Below, piece by piece: positions 1 to 5,728 of a stretch of 6,147 bases of DNA. Below the pieces are notes generated by a model. The model saw only the letters and a list, made by a program, of their open reading frames with translations. It did no database searches and was not told the DNA's origin. The position numbers and the translations under genes are program-made. Position 1 is the stretch's first letter; the number at the start of each line of letters is the position of its first letter. This DNA comes from Haloarculaceae archaeon (lineage in GTDB: Archaea; Halobacteriota; Halobacteria; Halobacteriales; Haloarculaceae), in the NCBI GenBank assembly GCA_018609665.1, contig JAHENN010000001.1:1-6147 (forward strand), given 5' to 3'.

Positions 1-326
1 AGCGACGTCTCGACGAACTCACGACCTTACAGGCGGCGCTCGGCGAGGGGCGTGCCGAAGCCGAACTCGACGTTCTCTCGGCGCTTGCCAACGAGACGCG
101 GTACACCCTGATTCGGGTCCTCGTCGCGGCGGGCGAGGAGCTCTGTGTGTGTGAACTGGACGCAGTCACCGACGTGACCGAGAGTGGGCTCAGCCACGCC
201 CTCTCCCGGTTGACCGAGGCGGGACTGGTCACCGGCCGCAAGGACGGTCGCTGGAAGAAGTACCGTGCGACCAACCGCGCCGTCGCGCTCGTGACGGTCC
301 TCGACGGGAGTGTGCCCGATGAGTGA
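1..326 (+). CDS. arsR: ArsR-family arsenite-responsive repressor, 5' end outside window
   Basis: This is the C-terminal part (about 107 codons, reading from base 3) of a winged-helix repressor that probably binds the ars operator and releases it when As(III) or Sb(III) binds. The visible part opens with a short helical stretch, then LDVLSALANETRYTLIRVL, the typical start of the ArsR helix-turn-helix domain. Next comes ELCVCEL with the Cys-Val-Cys pair at 144-152; in E. coli ArsR the equivalent ELCVCDL motif binds arsenite. The recognition helix reads TESGLSHALSRLTEAGLV and the wing reads GRKDGRWKKYRAT. The stop (324-326) overlaps the start of the arsenite permease, so the two are translationally coupled. 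The start codon, promoter and operator lie upstream of the window. The family is clear from the motif and from the neighbours; the N-terminal extent is unknown. Confidence 0.92.
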   Translation, partial: RRLDELTTLQAALGEGRAEAELDVLSALANETRYTLIRVLVAAGEELCVCELDAVTDVTESGLSHALSRLTEAGLVTGRKDGRWKKYRATNRAVALVTVLDGSVPDE

Positions 327-1482
327 CGTCGCCCACGACCACGGCCCGAACTGTGGCTGTGAGAGCTGTGGCGACCCTCGCTCGATGGACTTCCTGGACC
401 GGTACCTCACGGTCTGGATTCTCGGCGCGATGGCCATCGGCGTCGGCCTCGGGTTCGTCGCGCCCTCGGTCACGGAGCCCATACGGGATCTTCACCTCGT
501 CGAGATCGGTCTGATCGCGATGATGTATCCGCCCCTCGCGAAGGCCGACTACTCGCAGCTACGGGCCGTGCTCAGCAACTGGCGGGTCCTCGGGCTGAGT
601 CTCGTCCAGAACTGGCTGATCGGGCCGACGCTCATGTTCGGACTCGCCGTCGTCTTCTTCGGCGGAGTCGTTCCGGGTCTCCCCGCCCGCCCCGAGTTCT
701 TCCTCGGGCTCGTCTTCATCGGGATGGCACGGTGTATCGCGATGGTCCTCGTCTGGAACGAACTCGCCGAGGGGTCGACCGAGTACGTCACCGGCCTGGT
801 GGCGTTCAACAGCCTCTTCCAGATCGTCACCTACGGGGTGTACGTCTGGTTCTTCGGGCTCTTCCTCCCGCCGCTGCTGGGGATGGAGACGCTCGTCGCC
901 GGCATCGAGACGTTCGACGTCACGCCGATGCAGGTGCTCGAGGCGATCGTCGTCTTCCTCGGGATTCCCTTCGTCGGCGGGTTCCTCACCCGGTACGCCG
1001 GCACCCGCGTCAAGAGCGAGGAGTGGTACGACGAGACGTTCGTCCCGAAAATCGACCCGCTCACGCTCGTCGCGCTGCTGTTCACGGTCGTCGTGATGTT
1101 CGCCACCCAGGGCGAGAGCATCGTCGCCTCGCCCGGTGACGTGCTCCTGATCGCCGTCCCGCTGACGATCTACTTCGTCGTGATGTTCTTCGTGAGCTTC
1201 GGCATGGGCAAGGGCATCGGCGCGGACTACTCGACGACGACCGCCATCGGGTTCACCGCCGCCTCGAACAACTTCGAACTCGCGATCGCGGTCGCCGTCG
1301 CGGTGTTCGGCGTCGGCTCGGGCGTCGCCTTCACCACCGTCGTTGGCCCGCTCATCGAGGTGCCGGTCCTGCTGGCGCTGGTCAACGTGGCCCTGTACTT
1401 CCAGCGCAGGTTCGACTGGAGCGGCGCCACGACCGGGCGGCTCGACGGGTCTCCCTCCGCTCCGCCCGCCGAGGACGACTGA
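319..1482 (+). CDS. acr3: ACR3-family arsenite efflux permease
   Basis: An integral membrane carrier of 387 residues that exports arsenite from the cytoplasm, probably driven by the membrane potential or proton gradient. About ten hydrophobic segments are visible. The ACR3 signatures are present: MMYPPLAK in the second segment, ARCIAMVLVWN with the essential Cys at about residue 139 (fourth helix), and TAASNNFELAIAVA with a conserved Glu at about 320 (ninth helix). I chose ATG 319 because it overlaps the arsR stop by 8 bases and has a GGGAG-like ribosome site about 8 bases upstream; a GTG at 310 would add only three residues. The protein begins with a soluble tail holding His6, His8, Cys12, Cys14 and Cys17, a possible metalloid or metal binding site before the first helix at about 30. 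The C-terminal tail is short and ends in PPAEDD. Family assignment is secure; the role of the tail is inference. Confidence 0.95.
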   Translation: MSDVAHDHGPNCGCESCGDPRSMDFLDRYLTVWILGAMAIGVGLGFVAPSVTEPIRDLHLVEIGLIAMMYPPLAKADYSQLRAVLSNWRVLGLSLVQNWLIGPTLMFGLAVVFFGGVVPGLPARPEFFLGLVFIGMARCIAMVLVWNELAEGSTEYVTGLVAFNSLFQIVTYGVYVWFFGLFLPPLLGMETLVAGIETFDVTPMQVLEAIVVFLGIPFVGGFLTRYAGTRVKSEEWYDETFVPKIDPLTLVALLFTVVVMFATQGESIVASPGDVLLIAVPLTIYFVVMFFVSFGMGKGIGADYSTTTAIGFTAASNNFELAIAVAVAVFGVGSGVAFTTVVGPLIEVPVLLALVNVALYFQRRFDWSGATTGRLDGSPSAPPAEDD

Positions 1483-1494
1483 CCGGACGCGCCG

Positions 1495-1959
1495 ATGGCA
1501 CACCCGGACACCCTCGGCCCCCTTCGTCTCGGATTCGTCTGCGTCGAAAACGCAGGGCGGAGCCAGATTGCCGCCGCCGTCGCCGAGGCGCGGGTTCGAC
1601 ACCAGGGCCGGACCAACATCGAGGTCGTCTCCGGCGGGACCGACCCCGCCGAAGCGGTTCACCCGACCGTGCTGGAGGTGATGGCCGAGCGAGGCTACGA
1701 CCTGTCCGAGGAGTCGCCGACACGGATCACCCGTGACGCGCTCGCGACGTGTGATTTCGTCGTACTGATGGGCTGTGCACTGTCGGTCGAGGACGTCCCG
1801 CCCGGGGTCGTCGTGCGGGACTGGGGGTTCGTCGACCCGGTGAACGCCGACCCGGGGTCGGTGCGGGCGATCGCCGCCGAAATCGAACGGCAGGTGATCG
1901 AACTCCTCAACGACCTGCCGACGCGGACGGAGCGTCGGGCACACCGCACGCGCGGCTGA
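1495..1959 (+). CDS. arsC: ArsC-like arsenate reductase of the low-molecular-weight phosphatase fold
   Basis: A cytosolic protein of 154 residues, probably converting arsenate to arsenite for the permease encoded 12 bases upstream. The catalytic P-loop is CVENAGRS, with nucleophile Cys16 and Arg22 (C-x5-R). The DWGFVDP segment near 109-115 carries the likely general acid Asp114. A CDFVVLMGC segment gives Cys86 and Cys94, and Cys94 matches the MGC cysteine of thioredoxin-coupled ArsC proteins. The second resolving cysteine, expected about four residues later, is replaced by Val98, so the reducing relay cannot be the standard three-cysteine one. The length fits the family (about 130-150). The operon position strongly favours arsenate reduction, but a protein phosphatase of the same fold cannot be excluded from sequence alone. 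The start is the first ATG after the permease stop; the real N-terminus could begin a few residues later. Confidence 0.85.
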   Translation: MAHPDTLGPLRLGFVCVENAGRSQIAAAVAEARVRHQGRTNIEVVSGGTDPAEAVHPTVLEVMAERGYDLSEESPTRITRDALATCDFVVLMGCALSVEDVPPGVVVRDWGFVDPVNADPGSVRAIAAEIERQVIELLNDLPTRTERRAHRTRG

Positions 1960-2240
1960 CCGGAGTCGCCCTCCGTCGGGCACGCAACGCGACTCGTGAC
2001 CCGTGGATGCTCACGCGCTCGTATAGAGGAAGGGCAGGAGCGTGCAGTTAGCGTCCACATCGTCGGGCGCCCCACGTCCACGAGAGCAAGCCGGTCGTCG
2101 AGATCGGTCGCACTCGTGAGGCGACCGGAGGCGACCCGTTCGACGGAGGGGAGCCCCCACGCGCCATTTCGTATAGCGACATGCCATTTATCGACGCCGG
2201 TCGGCGGCCGGTTTATGCCGTTGTCGCCCGAGAGGCGGGT
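1960..2240 (+). other. intergenic region between ars operon and crotonase gene, no supported gene
   Basis: This 281-base gap has weaker third-position GC bias in every frame I read than the flanking genes, and no frame gives a recognisable protein. It contains AT-rich islands at 2021-2026 (GTATAG), 2168-2176 (TTCGTATAG), 2187-2192 (ATTTAT) and 2212-2217 (TTTATG). The last is well placed as the TATA box of the downstream gene. A 5-bp stem (CGGAG/CTCCG, 1961-1975) follows the arsC stop, but it is short and has no T tract. The earlier TATA-like islands could serve a small RNA or be remnants of rearrangement; nothing in the sequence decides this. Confidence 0.5.
2212..2217 (+). promoter_or_regulatory. 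TATA box for the crotonase gene
   Basis: TTTATG lies in otherwise GC-rich sequence and is centred about 27 bases before ATG 2241. Haloarchaeal TATA boxes sit about 27 bases before the transcription start, so the transcript would begin at or next to the A of the start codon (leaderless). This also supports 2241 over the in-frame ATG at 2181, which lies upstream of the box. Confidence 0.6.
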
Positions 2241-2990
2241 ATGACCGTCGAGTACGACCGCCGCGGGCCGGTTGCCGTCGTCACGGTCGACCGCCCGGAC
2301 CGGCGCAACGCAATCGACGACGCGACCGCCGAGGAGCTGGGCGACGCCTGGGACCGCTTCGACGAGGACGACGACGCCCTGGTGGGCGTCCTGACCGGCA
2401 GCGAGGGCACCTTCTCGGCCGGCGCCGACCTGGAGGCGATGGACCTGGAGGACCGGCCGGAGGGGTGGCTCGGCTTCACCCGCAGGCGCGTCTCGAAGCC
2501 GACGGTCGCCGCGGTCGAGGGCCACTGCGTCGCCGGCGGCCTCGAGATGGCGCTGTGGTGTGACCTCCGCGTGGCGAGCGAGTCGGCGACGTTCGGCTGC
2601 TTCGAGCGGCGGTTCGGCGTCCCGCTGGTCGACGGCGGCACCCAGCGGCTCCCCCACGTCGTCGGCCTGGGGCGGGCACTGGAGCTGATCCTGACCGGCC
2701 GAGAGCTGGACGCCGAGGCGGCCGAGGAGTGGGGCCTGGTCAACCGCCTCGCGCCCGAGGGGGAGACGCTGGCGACCGCGGTCGACCTCGCGGAGGTGAT
2801 CGCCGGCTTCCCGCAGGAGACGGTCCGGACCGACCGGGCGGCCGTCTACGACGGCCTCGGCGAGACGCTGGAGCGTGGCCTCGCGGTCGAGGGGTGGCAT
2901 GGCTCCCGCGCGATGGAGACCGCACGCGAGGGCGCCGACCGCTTCGCCGGCGGCGAGGGTCGGGGCGGCGAGGGCGTTCCCGAGGAGTAA
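2241..2990 (+). CDS. enoyl-CoA hydratase/isomerase family protein (crotonase fold)
   Basis: A cytosolic protein of 249 residues of the crotonase superfamily, most likely adding water to a 2-enoyl-CoA in fatty-acid or amino-acid degradation. After the N-terminal strand segment with VDRPDRRNAID, the oxyanion-hole motifs are FSAGADL (58-64) and GHCVAGG (94-100). Glu102 in GGLEMALWCD aligns with catalytic Glu144 of rat mitochondrial crotonase, and Glu122 in FGCFERRFG aligns with Glu164. DGGTQRL (131-137) and a TGRELDAEAAEEWGLVN segment follow, as in true hydratases. Retention of both glutamates favours hydratase over isomerase or hydrolase activity; the specific substrate cannot be told. The length is normal for the family, with a short Gly/Glu-rich C-terminus. 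The start is set by the TATA box. The gene appears to stand alone, between the ars operon and the next promoter, and its codon use is very GC-biased. Confidence 0.92.
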   Translation: MTVEYDRRGPVAVVTVDRPDRRNAIDDATAEELGDAWDRFDEDDDALVGVLTGSEGTFSAGADLEAMDLEDRPEGWLGFTRRRVSKPTVAAVEGHCVAGGLEMALWCDLRVASESATFGCFERRFGVPLVDGGTQRLPHVVGLGRALELILTGRELDAEAAEEWGLVNRLAPEGETLATAVDLAEVIAGFPQETVRTDRAAVYDGLGETLERGLAVEGWHGSRAMETAREGADRFAGGEGRGGEGVPEE

Positions 2991-3025
2991 ACCGTATTCC
3001 GCGATAGCGAATCCCGGATCGTCCG

Positions 3026-3054
3026 GCCGCCGCGGCCCACGGCGGCATTCTTTT
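3026..3054 (+). terminator. possible hairpin plus T-tract terminator after the crotonase gene
   Basis: A 6-bp inverted repeat GCCGCC (3026-3031) and GGCGGC (3041-3046) with a 9-base loop is followed by ATTCTTTT (3047-3054). Archaeal transcription often ends at T-rich tracts, and this is the only one between the two genes. The same T-rich tract is placed as the promoter of the next gene, so the terminator call is tentative. Confidence 0.35.
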
Positions 3055-3055
3055 C
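3048..3055 (+). promoter_or_regulatory. TATA-like box for the zinc-ribbon protein gene
   Basis: TTCTTTTC is centred about 27 bases upstream of ATG 3079 and is the most AT-rich stretch in the 88-base gap. The spacing predicts a leaderless transcript starting at the ATG, and no convincing ribosome binding site is seen. This supports 3079 as the start. Confidence 0.5.
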
Positions 3056-3078
3056 ACGCCGGACGGGTAGGTACGTCC

Positions 3079-3909
3079 ATGTCAGTCGCGCGCGAGGCGC
3101 TGGACCGGGTTCGGCAGCCGGAGTACACCGGCGAGAACCGCTGTACGCCCTGCACCGTCGCGAACCTCTGCATCACCGCGGCCGTGGCCGCTGCGCTGTC
3201 GCTCGTTTCGGTGCCGCTGGCGGCCGGCTTCGCCGTGACGGGCGTCGCCAGCGTCTGGCTCCGGGGGTATCTCGTCCCGAAGACGCCCGAGTTGACGGAG
3301 CGGTACTTCCCGGACTGGCTGCTGGCGATGTTCGACAAACAGCCGATGCCGGAGCCGGCCCCGGAGCCGCCGGAGGAGTTCGACCCAGAGACGGTGCTCC
3401 TGGAGGCCGGCGTCGTCGAGTCCTGCGATGTCGGCGACGACCTCTGTCTCACCGACGACTTCGAGGCCGACTGGCGCGGACGGATGGACCGTCTCGCCGA
3501 CGAGGAGCGGCTCCGGGCGGAGCTGGCCGACCAGCTCGACGTCGACGGTGACGTCAGCTTCGACTCCCACGGCGACGCCTACATCGCCCGCGAGGGCGAC
3601 ACCCACGTCGGCCAGTGGGAGTCGCGGGCGGCGCTGCTCGCCGACCTGGCGGCCGCCGAGGAGCTGCCGGAGCGGGTCGACGCCTGGCCGGCGCTGGACC
3701 CACAGCGGCGCAGCCAGCTGCTCGGCGGGTTGCGGGTCTTCGTCGAGGTGTGTCCGGCCTGCGGCGGCGCGGTGACGACCGACACCGAGGTCGTCGAGTC
3801 CTGCTGCCGGTCGACGACCGTCGTCGGCGTCGCCTGCGACGACTGCGGCGACCGGCTGCTGGAGGTGCCGTACCGGGAGCCGGAGGCCGCCGCCGACACC
3901 GCCGTTTAG
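3079..3909 (+). CDS. membrane-associated protein with C-terminal zinc ribbon, function unknown
   Basis: I can describe this 276-residue protein but not assign a function. The N-terminal part reads YTGENRCTPCTVANLC, with a Cys22-x2-Cys25 pair and Cys31, followed by a hydrophobic region (about 32-60, one or two membrane helices). Then comes a conserved-looking GYLVPKTPELTERYFPDW segment (63-80). A Pro/Glu-rich linker (about 88-105) leads to an acidic, mostly helical middle domain (about 105-220). The C-terminal part holds Cys225-x2-Cys228, Cys242-Cys243 and Cys253-x2-Cys256, the pattern of a zinc ribbon (CPACGG and CDDCG). The architecture resembles conserved haloarchaeal hypothetical proteins I remember with a YTGENRC N-terminus, but I know no tested role. 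Its stop overlaps the stop of the converging gene by 4 bases. The start is set by the TATA-like box. Confidence 0.85.
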   Translation: MSVAREALDRVRQPEYTGENRCTPCTVANLCITAAVAAALSLVSVPLAAGFAVTGVASVWLRGYLVPKTPELTERYFPDWLLAMFDKQPMPEPAPEPPEEFDPETVLLEAGVVESCDVGDDLCLTDDFEADWRGRMDRLADEERLRAELADQLDVDGDVSFDSHGDAYIAREGDTHVGQWESRAALLADLAAAEELPERVDAWPALDPQRRSQLLGGLRVFVEVCPACGGAVTTDTEVVESCCRSTTVVGVACDDCGDRLLEVPYREPEAAADTAV

Positions 3910-4280
3910 AGCCGCGCCGAGGCGAGGTTCGCCTGGCCGTCGCCGCCGTACCACCGGACGACCAGCCGCTGGCCCGGCTCGAACCGGGGGTCCGCCAGCC
4001 GGCGCCGCTCGCCGGGCCGAATCGTCCCGTTCCAGTTCGAGGCGTGGACCGTCCGGTCCGGCAGGACCCGCCGTTCGTCGTAGACGAGAATCCGGACCGT
4101 CGCCGCCAGCGGCTCGCCGCCGGCGTGTTCGACGACCACCCGCCCGTCGTCGAGGTCGCTCACCGCGAAGGTCGCCTCCGGCGTCGTCTCCGCCGACAGC
4201 TCCGACGTCACGACGCCGAAGCCGGCGACGGAGCCGACGAGCGCGACGACGAGCACGACGGCGGCGACCCCGTCCCGCAC
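3906..4280 (-). CDS. small membrane-anchored, type IV pilin-like protein
   Basis: A 124-residue protein with a short positively charged start (MRDG), one hydrophobic segment (about 5-25) and an extracellular beta-rich domain. The N-terminus resembles archaeal class III (prepilin) signal peptides, with possible cleavage after Gly4. The C-terminal domain has the pattern EHAGGEPL, then IRPGERR, EPGQRLVVRWYG and a closing NLASARL, as in haloarchaeal Pilin_N-type proteins (formerly DUF1628). A plain signal-anchored surface protein is the alternative. The start is a GTG at 4280, only 4 bases after the ftsY stop, with GAGG-like bases upstream, so it is probably translated from the pfdA-ftsY message; I see no separate promoter. 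The stop codon overlaps that of the converging zinc-ribbon gene. The gene is clearly real by codon bias; the pilin assignment is moderate. Confidence 0.75.
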   Translation of the reverse strand: MRDGVAAVVLVVALVGSVAGFGVVTSELSAETTPEATFAVSDLDDGRVVVEHAGGEPLAATVRILVYDERRVLPDRTVHASNWNGTIRPGERRRLADPRFEPGQRLVVRWYGGDGQANLASARL

Positions 4281-4284
4281 GGCC

Positions 4285-5724
4285 CTACGCCTCGTCGAGC
4301 AGCCGGTCGACGATGACGTCCGGATCGAACCGCTCGAGGTCGTCGTACCCCTGGCCGGTGCCGAGGAAGAGGATCGGCTTGCCCGTCACGTGGGCGATGG
4401 AGATGGCCGCCCCGCCCTGGGAGTCGGCGTCGGCCTTCGTCAGAACCGCGCCGTCGATCGCGGCGGCGTCGTCGAACTCCTCGGCGCGGTTGGTGGCGTC
4501 CTGGCCGGCGACGGCCTCGTCGACGAACAGCGTCAGGTCGGGGTCGACGACCCGGTCGATTTTCTCCAGCTGCGCCATCAGGTCGTCGGCCGTGTGGAGC
4601 CGGCCGGCGGTGTCGCCCAGCACGACGTCGACGCCGTTGGCCTCGGCGTACTCGACGGCGTCGTAGATGACCGCCGCCGGGTCGCCGCCCTGTTCGTGGG
4701 TGATGATCTTCTTGTCGAGGACGTCGGCGTGCTCCTCGATCTGCTCGTTGGCGCCGGCCCGGTAGGTGTCGCCGTTGGCCAGCACCGACGAGTAGCCACG
4801 CTCCTCGAGCCACCGGGCCAGTTTCGCGATGGAGGTGGTCTTGCCGACGCCGTTGACGCCGGTGAACACCATCACGACCGGGGCCTCGGTCTCGGCGATC
4901 CGCTCCTCGAAGTCGAACTGGCCGACGCCGATGACCTCCCGGAGCGCGTCGGCGATGGCCCGCTGGACCACCTGCTCGCCGGACTCGACCTGCTTGCGGG
5001 TGTCGCCGACCAGCCGCTCGCGGATGCGGTCGGTGATCTCCCGTGCGACGCCCATCTCGACGTCGCCCTGCAGCAGTTCGAGCTCGAGCTGCTCCAGCGG
5101 CCCCTCCAGCTCCGATTCGGTGATGACCGTCTTGCCGGTCGCCGCCAGCGCCGCCTTCTTCGCCAGGCCGAGGTCCTCGTCGGCGGCCGTCTCCTCGCCG
5201 GCATCGGCGGCTGCTTCGACGTCGGCGTCCGTCTCCGTCTCCGCTTCAGCCGCGGATTCGGCTTCCGCTTCGACGTCCTCTTGGAACTGGCCGACGCTTA
5301 TCACGTCGCGGAGGGCGTCGCCGATGGCCCGCGCGATCACCTGCTGGCCGGACTCGACCTGTTTTCTGGTCTCGCCGACAAGCTCCTCGCGGATGTTGTC
5401 GGTGATCTCGCTCGCGACGCTCATCTCGACGTCACCCTGGAGCAACTCGAGTTCGAGCTGTTCGAGGGGATCTTCCAGCTCCTCTTCGGTGATGACCGTC
5501 TTGCCGGTGGCGGCAAGCGCCGCCTTTTTTGCGAGTCCCGGTCCCTCGTCGGTCGACTCCTCGGTCGACTCCTCGCTCGCCCCGCTCGCCTCGCCGGTCG
5601 CCGCCGATTCGTCGTCCGTGGCGTCCGGCTCCGGGTCGGTCGCTTCGGGGGCCGTCTCGGCGTCGGCACCCTCCTCGACGTCGTCTTTGAACCGGCCGAG
5701 CTTGTCCTTCAGTCCGTCGAACAT
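4285..5724 (-). CDS. ftsY: signal recognition particle receptor FtsY with duplicated N domain
   Basis: The 479-residue SRP receptor GTPase docks ribosome-SRP complexes at the membrane by pairing with SRP54. The N-terminal amphipathic helix MFDGLKDKLGRFKDDVEE is the usual membrane-targeting element, followed by an acidic A region (about 19-60). Two N domains follow, at 63-147 and 186-270, separated by an acidic linker (148-185); normal FtsY has one. The G domain is complete: G1 GVNGVGKTT (289-297), G2 DTYRAGANEQ (319-328), G3 DTAGR (371-375), G4 TKAD (429-432) and the C-terminal LGTGQGYDDLERFDP (454-468). Only the second N domain is joined directly to the G domain, as in canonical NG units. 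The ATG lies 4 bases after the pfdA stop. Third-position GC is about 97% from the second N domain onward but clearly lower before it. Confidence 0.96.
   Translation of the reverse strand: MFDGLKDKLGRFKDDVEEGADAETAPEATDPEPDATDDESAATGEASGASEESTEESTDEGPGLAKKAALAATGKTVITEEELEDPLEQLELELLQGDVEMSVASEITDNIREELVGETRKQVESGQQVIARAIGDALRDVISVGQFQEDVEAEAESAAEAETETDADVEAAADAGEETAADEDLGLAKKAALAATGKTVITESELEGPLEQLELELLQGDVEMGVAREITDRIRERLVGDTRKQVESGEQVVQRAIADALREVIGVGQFDFEERIAETEAPVVMVFTGVNGVGKTTSIAKLARWLEERGYSSVLANGDTYRAGANEQIEEHADVLDKKIITHEQGGDPAAVIYDAVEYAEANGVDVVLGDTAGRLHTADDLMAQLEKIDRVVDPDLTLFVDEAVAGQDATNRAEEFDDAAAIDGAVLTKADADSQGGAAISIAHVTGKPILFLGTGQGYDDLERFDPDVIVDRLLDEA
4915..5169 (-). repeat. second copy of duplicated FtsY N domain, joined to the G domain
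   Basis: This encodes FtsY residues 186-270 and runs directly into the GTPase domain. It lies 369 bases from the first copy. Of the 37 codons that differ between copies, 24 differ silently. Third-position GC is about 96%. The longest identical stretch covers the codons for TGKTVIT. Confidence 0.95.
5284..5538 (-). repeat. first copy of duplicated FtsY N domain
   Basis: This encodes FtsY residues 63-147, from GLAKKAALAATGK to VGQF. It matches 4915-5169 without gaps: 211 of 255 bases (about 83%) and 72 of 85 residues (about 85%) by hand count. Third-position GC is about 84%, well below the second copy, with codons such as AAA, AGA, ATA, CTT and GAT that the other copy avoids. Confidence 0.95.
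5551..5574 (-). repeat. 12-base tandem repeat in the FtsY acidic region
   Basis: Two perfect copies of GGTCGACTCCTC lie end to end and encode the EESTEEST stretch at residues 51-58. Such in-frame repeats are common in disordered acidic tails and change only tail length. Confidence 0.8.
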
Positions 5725-5728
5725 CGCC

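Noticed and set aside
310..318. GTG at 310 as the ACR3 start
   Set aside because: It adds only three residues and sits on the GGGAG stretch that would serve as ribosome site for ATG 319, whose overlap with the arsR stop is typical of coupled genes.
1961..1975. Small hairpin just after the arsC stop as a terminator
   Set aside because: The stem is only 5 bp and no T tract follows; hairpins of this size are frequent by chance in such GC-rich DNA.
559..1983. Long minus-strand open frame opposite the ACR3 and ArsC genes
   Set aside because: The product is a low-complexity Arg/Asp/Glu/His-rich sequence with no domain, typical of antisense frames in high-GC haloarchaeal genes; the plus-strand genes carry clear family motifs.
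2181..2240. N-terminal extension of the crotonase protein from ATG 2181
   Set aside because: The extension contains the well-placed TATA box at 2212-2217 and adds residues not seen in the family, whose proteins start just before the first strand as with ATG 2241.
1695..2900. Minus-strand open frame spanning the intergenic gap and the crotonase gene
   Set aside because: It runs antisense to two well-supported genes and has no recognisable domain. The part in the gap (about 1960-2170) reads passably as protein but has weak third-position bias.
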